Assembly: GCA_963555705.1 (NCBI GenBank)
Contig: OY743183.1
Span: 44,443,466 to 44,507,465, forward strand
DNA from: Ligustrum vulgare
Lineage: Eukaryota > Streptophyta > Magnoliopsida > Lamiales > Oleaceae
Direction: 5' to 3'
Length of the DNA: 64,000 nucleotides
Shown here piece after piece: positions 1 through 11,284 of the stretch; position 1 is the stretch's first letter, and each line of letters begins with the position of its first letter. The notes beneath the pieces were generated by a model that was not told the DNA's origin, did not search any database, and saw nothing but the letters and a program-made list of their open reading frames with translations. The translations under genes were made by a program, and so were the position numbers.

Positions 1-183
1 AAGGCTTAGCTGCCTGGAAACATCCTTTTTAGACGAACTATGTATGTAGCATTTAATGCTGAGATTAGGAACAGCCATACACACAACATCTTCTTCAATC
101 ACAGCCATACACACAACATCTTCTTCATTACGCAAAAGCAGCTGCATCCATCTTCTTCATTACCAGTCCAACAATAGCAGTTG
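1..183. repeat. Repeat-rich flank of element A
   Basis: A 30-bp unit containing ACACAACATCTTCTTCA is repeated in tandem at about 72-131. The following words (TTCTTCATTACCAGTCCAACA) recur at about 5744-5772 on the far side of element A, so both flanks belong to one short-period repeat family. The last five bases, AGTTG (179-183), match AGCTG (5435-5439) at four of five positions and look like the target duplication of element A. I see no gene here. Confidence 0.6.
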
Positions 184-933
184 TGATGAGAATCGAGAAA
201 GTCAAACCTCGATGCATGTGCTTGTGGGGACCCATGACGAGATCCGATTCTAAGGAGCTTCAAGATTCGAGGCTAAATAATGTGAATAAGTTAAGAAAAG
301 AAGCCAATAATCAAGTTGTAGCCAAAAAATGAGAAGAAATTGGACTCAGCCAATTTCGATCGACTGAAAATCATTTCGATCAACCGAAAGTCTGCAGAGA
401 ATTTTGAAGGCAACCTCAGTCACGTTCGGCTGAGGACTGGTCGACTGAAACTGTTATTTTGGTCGACCATGTGATCGACCGAAAATATTTCGGTAGATCG
501 AAACACCCTATTTCAGAAAAACGAGATTTTTTGTGCAATTTTCGAATTTACTCATTTTACCCAATTTTTGTACATTAAATACATTTCATTTTCGAACCAT
601 AAGGACAATTTTGATGTTCATTTGAATGCTCTAGAGAGCTTGGTCTTGAAGACTCCTTTGGGTGAATGTAAACCCTTGTTACTCTTGTAATCTTCTTGGA
701 ATTTCTTCAACTAAATATAGAGTATTGTTTATTCTTGTGTTGTTGATTTCCACCACCTCGAAATTTGTTTAGTTGATACCCATTGAGCTAGATTTGTTAA
801 CCTTTGAATTTTGGGTTAGATTTAAACTTGGGTTAAGATGTTTATTGCTTTATTTTACCACTTTAACTTTCTTGGATTTTGTATTAAATTGTTGTGAGAA
901 TTCTTGATCAATATATCAAAGGGGTTCGCATCA
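184..933 (+). repeat. 5' LTR of element A
   Basis: It begins TGATGAGAA and ends GCATCA, and matches 4682-5434 over its length with scattered substitutions and small indels. Between about 352 and 504 it holds several copies of a word related to TTTCGGTCGACCGAAA (for example TTTCGATCAACCGAAA and GGTCGACC). No convincing TATA box was found. Confidence 0.85.
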
Positions 934-935
934 TT

Positions 936-948
936 TGGTGTTAGAGTC
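936..948 (+). other. Primer binding site of element A
   Basis: TGGTGTTAGAGTC begins two bases after the 5' LTR. It resembles TGGTATCAGAGC, the usual plant LTR-retrotransposon site complementary to initiator methionine tRNA, with a few substitutions. Position directly inside the LTR supports the call. Confidence 0.7.
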
Positions 949-949
949 A

Positions 950-2175
950 GACTCTAATTTGGTAAATCTATTATTTACATTATCGTTGTTGTTATTAAAA
1001 AAAAAAAACGAAAATTTGAAAAAAATTGGGGAAAATTTCATATGCCCATGAGTATTTCTTGATTCCTACATATTGGACATTTTGATTGTTGAGTTTGTAG
1101 GGTGATTCCATTAGTCATGCACTTGCATTTCTATGTGTTCAAAAGTGTGCCACCAAGTATTTGATAAATTGTCCCAATGAAAAATACTCCATTAGTACTT
1201 TGTTGTTCAATGCCCATATATTATTAATTACTTGGGCCTATGCAATTTCTATTATTGGGATTGTGTTATCAACATTCTATCCCACATATCACTTGCTCCA
1301 TACATTGGGTAATTTTTGTTCATTCTTTCTTTACCACATTTGGGTTGTTGGGGGGTTTTCATATATCCACATCATACTCATTCATGGCCACTTCAAGATT
1401 GAGTACAAAGTGTTTGCTAAATTGCCTCATTGAAAATTTACACTCTTGTGTTTATTGCTCTACATCTATGCCTTGTCTAACACTTGTGGTTATTCAATCT
1501 CATTGTTGAAATTGTGTTCCTAGCATCTTATTCCATATAAATATTTTTCCCTTTGAGTATAACAAGCACATAAATTCCACTTGCTATTGTGTCTACTTGT
1601 TATAAATTCCTTCTTTCTTATTTATGATTTCTTTGACTCCACAAGAATTATATACTTTATGGTTTAGTTGATTACCTTCCTTGGAGAACTTGAGAAATGA
1701 GATTTTGAGTGGAAAAAGGCAAGGGTGGTGAGCTCATTAAAGGGTAAATCCTAAATTGAGTGAATCATGAGTGAAAAATATTCTTGTGAGAACACTTTCA
1801 CACTTGCACGTCATGTCAAATTCCAATATTCAAACTCAAGACTTGAAGGAATTGTTGCAAATTTTTTCAATCACCATGGCTAGAAAATGGAGGAGATTGA
1901 AGGAGGGTTAGAAATGTTAGCAACAAAAGGGGAGAGTACACCAACTAGTAATGGAGAAAAGGGAAGGGATAATAGAAGAATGAGGAATAAGTGTGGAGAT
2001 GTTTTGGTTGGTGATGGGAGAATGGGAAGGAAGAATAGGAAAGAAGTTAGGGGTAAGTGTGGGATGTTTTGAGAAATTATGGAGATGGTGAATAAAATGG
2101 GAGTACGAATAGGAAAAGAAGAAAGTGGTTAGATGATAGGAGAAATGGAGTTGATGAAAATATTGATAGTCTGAG
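950..2175 (+). other. Element A leader and eroded gag region, no gene recognised
   Basis: This AT-rich stretch lies where leader and gag should be. There is no open frame with gag similarity. A short Gly/Lys/Arg-rich frame at 1887-2072 could be remnant gag, but I see no zinc knuckle or conserved block. Confidence 0.5.
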
Positions 2176-2571
2176 ATGCAAAATTCATCACTCCATGGGA
2201 TGAGTAAAAGTGGAGAAGTAGTAAAGGAGATGAATGCTAGGCCACCACAATTTTTTGCCCATACTAATGAGATGGAGGAACATTGTGAGGATAATTTCTA
2301 CACTAGGTGCCTAGTGAGTGATAAACCATGTAGTCTCATGATAGATGGGGAGAGTGACACGAATTTGGTCAGTACTAGTAGGGTGGAGAAATTGGGGTTA
2401 CCGGTTATGAAGCATCCTAAGCCTTATGTGTTACAAAGGTTAAATGACTATGGGGAAGTGAGGGTAAGTGAACAAGTTCTTCTTACTTTTCACATTGGTA
2501 CTTATAGTGATCAAATATTATATGATGTGGTTCCAATGCATACTACTCACATAATTTTTGGAAAACCTTGA
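2176..2571 (+). pseudogene. Element A retropepsin-like protease relic
   Basis: The 131-codon frame contains SLMIDGESDTNLVS, matching the Gypsy aspartic protease block in which the catalytic Asp sits in an I-D-G-G-S context; the Asp is kept but a Gly is changed. It is followed by KLGLPVMKHPKPY, LNDYGEVRVSEQVL and DVVPMHTTHIIFGKP, which follow the protease order of plant Gypsy polyproteins. The frame stops right after the domain and the reverse transcriptase is missing downstream. It would have processed Gag-Pol. Confidence 0.75.
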
Positions 2572-3034
2572 CAATGTGACCGAAATGTGAATCATGATAG
2601 GAGGAGGAATCGGTATAGTTTCAAAATGAATGAAAAAACGGTTGTGATCCTATCTTTGAGCCTGAAAGAAGTATGCAAAAACCAAATGAAGCTCAAGAAG
2701 GAATTTGAGAAGGAAAAAGAACAAAAGAAAGGGAGAATAGGAAAATAAAAGAAAATTCAATTGAGAAAATTGAAGAAGACAAAAATGAGAGTATGAGAGT
2801 TGGGGCCACATCCCTAGAAAAAGGAGAGGCAATGAGGGTTGGAGCCACGACTCCAAAAAAAGGAAAGGTAAGAAAAGAACCGAGAGTTGATGTTCCTACC
2901 TCAGAAAAAGGTAAGGGAGTAATGAGTGCCACCAAGAAAATCGAGAGAAAAGATCACCCAAAAATGTTCTTTACTCTTGAATATTCTAACAATTCCCTCC
3001 TTAGTTTGGTTGTTTCTTTTTGCAGGAAATTGTG
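2572..3034 (+). other. Element A Lys/Glu-rich spacer at a deletion join
   Basis: The segment after the protease is lysine- and glutamate-rich, with a small repeated block (RVGATSLEKGEAMRVGATTP). This resembles the basic linker before the reverse transcriptase in related elements. It then joins directly to RNase H C-terminal sequence near 3035, so reverse transcriptase and most of RNase H are deleted here. Confidence 0.5.
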
Positions 3035-3812
3035 AGGCCAACTTATCAAGGCAACAAGAAGCTCCAACAACATGCCGATTGGAAGAAGTTCATGGAAATA
3101 TTTTCCTACAACAACGAGTACAACCGAGGTAAAAAAAAATGACATAACCAATGCAACATCTAGGAGGTATGTTCCTAACATTCTCGTGAATGCAAGGTTA
3201 TTGTGTCTTGAATATATTAAAGGGTTGTATGATCTTACTGTAGATTTGACAAGTGTGTTGTTAACTTGTGAAAATGTAACATGTGGTAAAGATCATTGGC
3301 ATGATGAGTGCTTAATTTGTAAATGCAACTTTTTGCATGTGCCAATTGCCTAAGCATCAAATCCTTTTGTGAAAATGTTGCATATAGTAATTTTTATGGG
3401 TATGATGAATTCCTACTTTGTGAAAATATACTTGATGTGCCTATTTTCCCTATAAAGGAATTGATAGTTAGGGGAGTCCATGGGAGAAATTTATTGAGAT
3501 GTCTTGATGATAAAAGGACTTCACTTCTAACGTTTCTTGATGCCCCCTCATTTTGTTTTGAACATGTTAAGGGCATGCATGTTAATAATCCAAATTTGTT
3601 AAACATTTATGAATCATATTGTGAGCGATATCTTGATGGATTCTATGGGCGTGATAATGATTTGCTTTGGAAAATTGGATTGTTTCTTTTTAAATGTGCC
3701 ATGCGCAAATTGCTAATGGGAGAGACACATGACAGTTGTTTGATAGGGCGATTTAAAATCAACGGACTTTTAGGGGTATTATGTGATCAATTTTATTGAC
3801 CTAATTTGAATA
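3035..3812 (+). pseudogene. Element A RNase H end and duplicated pol linker relic
   Basis: Reading across frames, 3050-3130 gives HADWKKFMEIFSYNNEYNRG, the C-terminal RNase H block that precedes the ADALSRRY motif (here ATSRRY at about 3160). Next comes the linker LCLEYIKGLYDL and then the start of an integrase zinc region (IFPIKELIVRGVHGRNLL). From about 3540 a second version of the same linker appears (FEHVKGMHVNNP, then MRKLLMGETHDSCLIG), so the segment is present twice. Stops and frameshifts separate the parts. Confidence 0.65.
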
Positions 3813-4681
3813 TTGGTGTTGAACATGTTTGCACTTGTAGTAAATGCCGAACTTAAAAAATGTCTAAACTCAAGTTTTTGCCCCAAGAATTCCATACATA
3901 CATATTTGTCCATCATGAGTAAACCTTGGATTACTAATTCTAAGAATTTTATAGCGGGTTTACTTGGAAGAAAGAAAGAAAATGATGCTATTTTTGTAAT
4001 TGTTGGTATGAGTATTTAAATGTCACATTTGATTGCATGTCATGAAACCAACAAGTTCATCAACATAGCTAATCTTTTCTTTCGGGAAGTCGTGCATTTG
4101 CACGAAGTTGGTGTTAATTTTGTAGTTGTTAAATTTGCTTGCAATAAAAGTGTTCATTATATTAGCAAGTTTTCGCCACTTAAGGTTGCTTGCGACTTTA
4201 GCCTATTAACTCTGTTGAACTTTATGCATATGTTTATCGAAGAAAGAGTTGGTTTAGGTGGGCAAGAGAATGCACATTTGGTTAAGTCCCTTTGCAAGAG
4301 GCTCGAGCTTCCATTTGCTCCGGGTGGCTGGATGTGTTTCCATTCATGGAAAGAGCTGCACCCTCATCAAATAAAATCCAAATTACAACTCTGTGGTGTC
4401 GGCTCGATCCAAGCTCTTGGCAACGTCTACAAATTGATTTTATCCGGTGAGTATGAAATTTCAGTTACATTTATTGTGTCTGAATTTTCTATTTTTATTG
4501 TAGGTGTCGATTCGTGGTCGAATCTCTTTCGAGATGGAGGAGATGATGAGAATCGCAAAGGTCCAACTTCATTGCATGAACCCGTGACCTACAATGTTGC
4601 AAGATCAAAGTTCAGGGAGTCTCACAATAGTGCATTCAAGCAAGATTCGAGGTCGAATCTTCTTTTTCAAGAGGGAGGGAA
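3813..4681 (+). pseudogene. Element A integrase relic
   Basis: Successive blocks match Gypsy integrase order: PWITNSKNFIAGLLGRKKEN (first catalytic-Asp region, Asp not conserved), LIACHETNKFINIANLFFRE, then NKSVHYISKFSPLKVAC and IEERVGLGGQENAHLVKSL from the C-terminal part. The second catalytic Asp and the Glu block are absent, so a deletion removed the catalytic core. The terminal Gly-Gly-Asn-Asp-Glu-Asn tail runs through a polypurine tract (4668-4681) into the 3' LTR. Confidence 0.7.
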
Positions 4682-5434
4682 TGATGAGAACCGAGAAAGT
4701 CAAACCTCGATCCACGTGCCTGTGGGACCCATGACGAGATCCGATGTCAAAGAGGTTCAAGATTCGAGGCTAAATAATGTGAATAAGTCAAGAAACGAAG
4801 TCAAGAATCAAGTTGGAACCAAAAAATGAGAAGAAATTGGACTCAGCCAATTTCGGCCAACCGAAAGTCGTTCCGGTCGATCGAAAGTCTGCAGAGAATT
4901 TTGAAGGCAGCCTCAGTCGCGTTTGACTGAGGATTGGTAGACCTAAACTGTCATTTCGGTCGACCACGTGATCTATCGAAAATATTTCAGTCGACCGAAA
5001 CACCATGTTTCAGAAAAAACGAGGTTTTTTTGTGCAATTTTCGAATTTACATCTTTTACCCAATTTTTGTACATTAAATACACATTTGAATTCAAACCCT
5101 AGGACACCTTTGATGTTCATTTGAATGCTCTAGAAAGCTTGGTCTTGAAGACTCCTTTGGGTGAAGGTAAACCCTTGTTACTCTTGTAATCTTCTTGGAA
5201 TTTCTTCAACTAAATCTAGAGTATTGTTTATTCTTGTGGTTTTGTTGATTTTCGCCACCTTGGATTTATTTAGTTGATACCCATTGGGTTAGGTTTTTTG
5301 ACCTTTGATTTTTTGGTTAGATTTAACTTTGGATTAAGGTGTTTATCGCTTTATTTTACCACTTTAGCTTTCTTTGATTTTGTATTAAATTATTGTGAGA
5401 ATTCTTGGTCAATATACCAAAGGGGTTCACATTA
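4682..5434 (+). repeat. 3' LTR of element A
   Basis: It starts TGATGAGAA directly after the purine tract AAGAGGGAGGGAA and ends CACATTA, matching the 5' LTR end GCATCA with changes. The palindromic word cluster recurs at about 4851-5003. It is followed by AGCTG, the presumed target duplication. Confidence 0.85.
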
Positions 5435-5990
5435 AGCTGAATCCAAGACATGTAAGTATGAAGGACTTTCTTCTTCAATGAAATGCTATTCATGAAGTTT
5501 AAAACAAAATGTCATGCTATTTACTGGTATTTAAAACATACTTGCATTTTCGAATAAGTTGAAAGGTGTGGACATTCAAAATATTTTTAGGGCTGTTGCT
5601 AAATAAACTTTAGCAAATGCAAGTATGGATAGATGAAAGATGCTACTAACTATTTTATACATACACATGTACACAAACAAACAGACCCATCTGATCCAAA
5701 AGTAATTACCTGCAAAATCTTCTTCATTCACAGTCCAGTCCCAAGCATCTTCTTCATTACCAGTCCAACATCTTCAGTTGGTTTCCAGTCCAGCAACAGT
5801 AGCTGCATCCAAGACATGTAAGTATGAAGCACTTTCTTCTTTAATGAAATGCTATTCATGAAATTTAAAATAATATGCAAGCATGTGTTAAACACAGTAA
5901 AATTTAAACAAATATAAACACAGTAGAGAGCATGAGAATGCAAGTATGTGTTAGAATAAAAGTTGAAAAATTAGAATATAAGCATTTTTC
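5435..5990. repeat. About 365-bp tandem duplication flanking element A
   Basis: The segment from about 5438 (AATCCAAGACATGTAAGTAT) recurs from about 5803 with a few substitutions, giving a period of about 365 bp. The intervening TTCTTCATTACCAGTCCAACA is also present before element A near 150-172. Element A therefore sits inside a short tandem repeat array. No gene seen. Confidence 0.6.
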
Positions 5991-6285
5991 TGAGCCGAGA
6001 CGGGCCGAGCCTCGAGTTTTTAATTTTTATAATAAAATCCAGAATTTTTTTTATTGAAAATGTATATATACAACGAGCCGAGCTAAGCTTATAATCGAAT
6101 TTCAATGCTCGAGCTTTTTGGACGAGTTTTTTTTTGACTTGAGTCGAGTCTAGCCAAAGCTTGTCCCTAAAAAAAAAAGGCTCAGCTTGAGCATTGACTC
6201 GAATTCTCGAGCCGCGAGTTGAGCTAAGCCCGAGTTTTTTTCGAGCCGAGTCAGAGCGGCTAGAGCCTACGAATCATTTTTCCAT
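5991..6285. repeat. GAGC/CGAG-rich repeat, possibly a non-autonomous DNA element
   Basis: The stretch is filled with overlapping GAGCCGAG, CTCGAG and GAGTCGAG words in both orientations, unlike the AT-rich DNA around it. Such composition is common in plant non-autonomous hAT-type elements, but I could not fix terminal inverted repeats or a target duplication, so the class is uncertain. Confidence 0.4.
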
Positions 6286-6814
6286 CCCTATTTTAATCTC
6301 TTACTTTGTTAGGGATGCAATCTAGGGTTTACACTTTATTTTCAATCTCTTTATACTCCTTTTTGAATATTAAATAATACACCACATTTTTAACAAAATG
6401 GGCCACAAAGGTTCAAATCAATAATATAGGACTTCTTTTAAAGAGGAAAATTTATGGAAGGGGGAATAAGCACTTCTAAACAAGAGCTTAATGAACTTAG
6501 GAAGAGATATCCGTTGATCAACGGCATAACTAAAAAAAGCCCCTCCACATGTTTATGTGGGGCCATTAGGTTATTACATGGAATCTTTTCTTCCGCTTGC
6601 TATATAAAGAATCATCTCCAAATTTAAATAATCCAGGACTTAAAGGGGAAAGCATCCCTAGGAGATTAGAAAAAGAAACTGAGAGAGAGTAATTGAACCT
6701 ATCATGGCATAATCAATGCGTTTATTTGACAAGATTCGCTAGAACATTTCGAGTATTAGCTAAAACAAATTTGTTTTTCTGGATCATTTTAATAGATGTT
6801 CAATTTAAACTTTT
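6286..6814. other. No gene seen; two small hairpin-forming words
   Basis: The only structure is a 14-bp palindrome CCGTTGATCAACGG (6511-6524) and a nearby hairpin CCCCTCCACAT/ATGTGGGG (about 6540-6564). From about 6690 the sequence may be the 3' internal end of element K, since a purine-rich tract precedes the LTR at 6836. Confidence 0.4.
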
Positions 6815-6835
6815 TGGCTTTGGGAATGGACTTAA

Positions 6836-8345
6836 TGATAAGTGTATTTTATACACTTATTTATGTCTAAGTTAGAATAAATTATTGTCGTTTTAGAATA
6901 AAAGCTATTTAATTTGTGCTATTTTATTTACTTTTAAGAAAATAGTCCAAAAGATAAAGAATAAAGTAATTGATTGGGAAAATGCACAATTAGATACTAA
7001 TTGGAGCTTAATTGAGCAAGTGAGAAGTTTATGACAACAACTAGAAAAGATTCATGGTGTCAAAATAAATAAATCAGAAGTTAGATGACCCAATTAAAGA
7101 AGTTGGAAGCTGAAATAAGCAAATCGAGAAGATTCTAAAGTTTGAGGACTAAATATCTTCAATTGAAAGTTGAGAACCGAGGTTGCAAATAAAAAGTAGG
7201 GACCAACTTATACAACCGAGAAAAGGTGGAAATTGCTGTGAAGTTCCAAACCACGCGATCCCCGGAATTAATACCGCGCGATAGCGTGATGTCTCGTTTT
7301 TATCAACAGAATGTTTTAGCCATGTCCATGCGATCTCGACACTTTATGCCATGCGATCGCGTAGCAATCCAACTGGTTCACGAGTTAGATTTTTCTAGCG
7401 ATTTCTAAACAGATTTTCAGCCCGCTTGACCTAGGTTTCTCCAATACCTATATACAATTTGAGAGGCACGAATTGGGGACCTTTATCTCTCCTAAGAGCG
7501 AGCCACAATAGAGAATTCAACAACAAATTCTTGGGGAATCAAGCATCGCAAAGGGGCGTGAATTGAAGATAATTGAGGAATCGATACTTGGTGTAAGCTT
7601 TACATTCTTTATATTACTTTCAATTAACGTTTGTTTTTATTATTTTTGCACTTTAATTATGATGTGTAACTAAACTCTATGTTGGGATGAACAATGTAAC
7701 ATAATTTAATTATTTTAATTCCATATTCCGTTGTTTTAATGATTTTCTTGCATGTATTGATTTATTATTGTTCTTAATGCGTGATTGAACTGACCACTTA
7801 TTCATGATTTATTCAGTTATTTTCATAATTCGAGAGGTGAGTTAATAACTTAGATCGTTGTAATAACTTCATTAATTGAACAAGAGATAGAGATATACTT
7901 TTGCTGTTATTGCGATCATGTGTGAATTCTTGTGTGCTATACATCTAGACAAGAAATATTCGGACTCGTTGTAGAGATACATGATTGACTTATTTAGGTA
8001 GGATTGATTTAAACTCGAGAGAGGAATTTTAATATACATTAGTAAATTCGACTGAATGCATAATTAGGAAATAAAACTGGAATTAATTTCATTGACCAAG
8101 TGAAATCTTGAATCCATCTACCTTACAATCGTTTTTAAAACAAAAGCAAACTCACAATTTAATTCTTTAATTTAATTCTTTAGTTTTAGTTTTAAATATC
8201 AAAACCCTTTCGTCCGTTCAAATAGAGTTTAGAACTTACATATTTCAGTATTTAGTAAACAGTCTCTATGAGACGATAATTCGAAATTCTATGTCCACTT
8301 TATTATTTCTTACTACCCGTACACTTGTTAGAATATTTCGCATAA
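6836..8345 (+). repeat. LTR K: 3' LTR of a Gypsy (Athila/Tat-type) relic
   Basis: It begins TGATAAGTGTATTTTATAC after a purine-containing tract (6815-6835), a start typical of plant Athila/Tat-type Gypsy LTRs. It carries CGCGATC-type words at 7248-7365, a TATA-like CTATATACAA near 7449, and ends with a block resembling the usual LTR end (TCTCTATGAGACGATAA, then TACCCGTACACTTG). The right end is approximate. No coding sequence is attached. Confidence 0.55.
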
Positions 8346-9044
8346 CGAGATATTAGTGAATACTTAACCATAACAAATTAATCTTGTGACAAACCATAAT
8401 AAATACAACAACTTCACAGTTGGAATAAACGTAAATTGTTCTCCGTAATAAATTCAGTATACTAATTTATAGCTATATCAACAACTTGTCATGAGTTTTA
8501 AGCCAATATCATTTCACGAGGGGTTCAGGTTTGTGGGTGGGTGGCTTTCTCCTCCCCCCCGCGTTCTCCCTGAAGTTGGGGTTGGGGAGAGATAAACCCA
8601 AACAACAGCTATGTGTCAATGACATACATTAACCTAAATGAAAAACCTTAGATATATTAGCGTGAATATTTTAATGTAAATGCAAAATTGGAGCAAAGAA
8701 ATCTAACCAAAATTTTATATTTTAATATTCATTAACTGAAGAGAGTTTTCAAAGTCCAATGTACTTTCAAATTGCATCCAACTCATAGACAGGATTGTTA
8801 CCAAATGTGCATGCTTAAATGGAAGTGAGCAAGGTAGTTTCGAAAACCGAAAACTTTGAATGTAAAGAAAACTTGATTCTTCTAAAAAATTTTATTATAT
8901 GAATGAATTATTAAAACTAAAATCTATTTTTCTCCCAATAATTATACATAATATCACATTGTAAACGAATTTCAGCAGATTAAAACTCATATCAAATCTT
9001 AATTATATTTAAAATAAAACTTCCAAAGTAAATGTATTTTTTAC
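8346..9044. other. No gene seen
   Basis: AT-rich DNA with one short G/C-rich patch at about 8535-8570 (TGGGTGGGTGGC then a C-run). If the minus-strand gene relic at 9045-10784 had further 3' exons they would lie here, but I could not recognise any. Confidence 0.4.
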
Positions 9045-10784
9045 CTACAAGTCTCATCAACTATGGGATCATTATTCCCCAAGGCTTTCATCTGTATTTT
9101 CAATTCTACCTTATGGTCATCAAGGGACTGATCCAAGCATAACAACCCAGAACTTCGTGCATGTGAGTGCAGAAGGGGTGGGAGTACTTGGATGATGTCC
9201 GATCCAAGCATAGCAACCCATAACTTTGAAACAAGCACATAAAATAGTCATTGTCACTGGTTGCCAATCCAAAGCTGCGTTCACTGGTATCTTTACCAAA
9301 CTTCGAGGTATTGTATCAAGTATTAGGATTATATCATAGGCAGGTAACAAACTCTTGTAGAATAATGACTAAATGATCCAGTATGCCTCAACTTGATCCT
9401 TAACAATAGAATGCAAAAAGAACTTCAAAATAGTTCTGAAGCATATTCAACCTCGTCCTAGTTTCTACCAGATCAGAGTTACCTTCTTCATACAGAAGAA
9501 AAGGAGATTCACAATATCCATCTAATGTACTAAGCAAAAGTTCTTCAAAAAGTGAACTACCTTTTCAGAGCGATAACTCGCAAAAAATATATTGCTTCAA
9601 TTAAGAAGGCACTCGTAAGACTATCTAAATAGAAAGATGCACATTACTATAAACTACTTCATGGTGAACCAATAACACATAATGGCTTTCAACTCTCAAT
9701 CAGGTTCATCTGCTTTGAATCACCTCACATAAAAGTTGAAGAACATCCAATGAACAAAATCAAGTTAAAACTACATATTCCGTAGAGAATAACCTTGTAG
9801 CATTAAATTCATCTATGCAGCTATAATTTGATGCTCCTATACCACCATTAGGTCCCTACACGAATGTGAAACAAACAAGCTTCAAATGATGTATAACAAA
9901 ATAAGTCCTTTAAAGTAAAACAAACAGAAAAAATTAACTTGTGTGACCTGTGCACATTGTAGCCAAAACTCGAGTAGTAGTATGGACTTCCCAGTAACAA
10001 AACGGTGCCTTGCAGCATTTGTAGCTACCAACGATGCATAATTGATAAGATTTATAGGCGGAGCTTTGAGCAGTTCAAAATGTTATGTTCTGATTTGGTG
10101 CATTTAGTAGTCTCAGAAAAGAACAAAATGGGTCGCATCAGTTAATAAACTTCAAAACAAAGAGCCTTCTAGTTGAAGTATAATAAGAAGAACAGCTATA
10201 TCATCCACACATTTGAGTAAATTTAACATGTAAACAACAGTAAGGAGTAAATAAATAAATTAATATTGGCAGTTGATTTTTGAGAGTGAAAAGACTGAGG
10301 AACCTTTCAATTTTGAGAAACTTTTGACACCGCAATCAAATTATCCAAACTTCTCCTTCCACTCAGCCACAAGGCCTCTTGATTCCCAATTAACATAACT
10401 CTGCACCTCAGAATTGCTAGCATTCAACGAAAAATATGGCATGACATGGTAAAAATGTTAGCTCCCTCCCATCTTATGCAATTTCTCTGAAAAATCCTTA
10501 CAAAAACAAATAAAAATTATTAAAAACAAAAAATTGTATAAATGGTGACATCAAATACCTACTCTACTGAAATTCCTTTTTGGCAGAATCGAAGCAAACA
10601 CAGTTCCTGAATTTGGGAATTTGAAGATACCACAAGCTGAATACATGATAAATTTATTAAATATTCAAATAATATATAACTGTTTGATTTTCATTATCAA
10701 AATGATGTGGAGAATAGAACAAACCCTAAGGTAGGAGTAAGACTCGGAGGAACTCATCGCTAGGAGGAAATTGGCCACCGCCAT
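9045..10784 (-). pseudogene. Unidentified host gene relic with several exon-like blocks
   Basis: I do not recognise the product. On the minus strand, coding-looking blocks with plausible splice borders follow one another: a Kozak-like start at 10784 (MAVANFLLAMSSSESYSYLR); 10566-10641 (containing FKFPNSGTVFASILPKRN); 10307-10423 (containing NQEALWLSGRRSLDNLIAV); 9948-10073 (containing INYASLVATNAARHRF, donor GTCACA); 9236-9563 (containing STLDGYCESPFLLYEEGN and, after a frame change, IPVNAALDWQPVTMT); and 9045-9127 (SLDDHKVELKIQMKALGNND, donor GTAAAA). The amino-acid composition looks like a helical repeat or scaffold protein. In-frame stops inside the 9236-9563 block point to decay. The 5' leader holds a duplicated 93-bp unit. 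Exon joins are inferred. Confidence 0.45.
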
Positions 10785-10860
10785 GGCCAACACCCGCACC
10801 TAAAAGTGAGAAGAAGAAGAAGAAGAAGAAGAAGTGAGGCAAAAGGAAAGTAGAAATCCT

Positions 10861-11050
10861 AGGTAGATCAACGAGAGAAAGCAAACCAATCGTGAATATT
10901 TTGAGAGGCAGCGCGAGAGAGACGATCAAAAGATGAAATGATGGAGAAAGCCCAGGTCGATCGACGAGACAAAGAAACCGATCATGAATATTTTGAGAGG
11001 CTCAGAGGCGTTGCGAGAGAGACGATCGAAAGATGAAATGGTGGAGAATC
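10861..11050. repeat. Tandem duplication, about 93-bp offset
   Basis: 10861-10951 and 10954-11050 are two copies sharing GTGAATATTTTGAGAGG-like and GAGAGAGACGATC words, with several substitutions. They lie upstream of the minus-strand gene relic start, where its promoter or leader would be. An AAG microsatellite sits at 10808-10834. Confidence 0.6.
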
Positions 11051-11091
11051 CCTGAATTTTTTTATTTTTATTTTTTTTAATGCTTGAACAA

Positions 11092-11165
11092 TACGACGTC
11101 GTTTTATGTTTAGTTAAACGGTGTCGCTTACGTCGTTTTATGGTTAGTTAAACGATGTTGCTTTG
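11092..11165. repeat. Two copies of an ACGTCGTTTTATG unit
   Basis: ACGTCGTTTTATGTTTAGTT and ACGTCGTTTTATGGTTAGTT lie 34 bp apart (starts 11096 and 11130). The words are short, dispersed and upstream of the gene relic. Regulatory function is not shown. Confidence 0.45.
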
Positions 11166-11284
11166 GAATGGACGATAGTTTCTCTAGTAACTCCCTCTTC
11201 ACTCTTTTTATATATGTAGGATAGGATGTTGGATGTAGGATATGGAGTAACTGACCTTGCATATTGGTTGATGTGGATCACTTA

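Larger units (their letters stand above)
184..5434 (+). mobile_element. Element A: degenerate Ty3/Gypsy retrotransposon
   Basis: Two long direct repeats (184-933 and 4682-5434) bound an internal region with, in order, a primer-binding-site-like sequence, a protease relic, an RNase H end, a duplicated RNase H-integrase linker, an integrase core relic and a purine-rich tract next to the 3' repeat. This domain order is Gypsy-type. The element is only 5.25 kb because most of gag, reverse transcriptase and RNase H is missing. The 5-bp target duplication is AGTTG/AGCTG. All frames are broken, so it is a non-coding relic. Confidence 0.85.

Noticed and set aside
6535..6570. Bacterial-type terminator hairpin
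   Set aside because: The hairpin is real, but this is plant nuclear DNA with no adjacent gene; intrinsic terminators do not apply.
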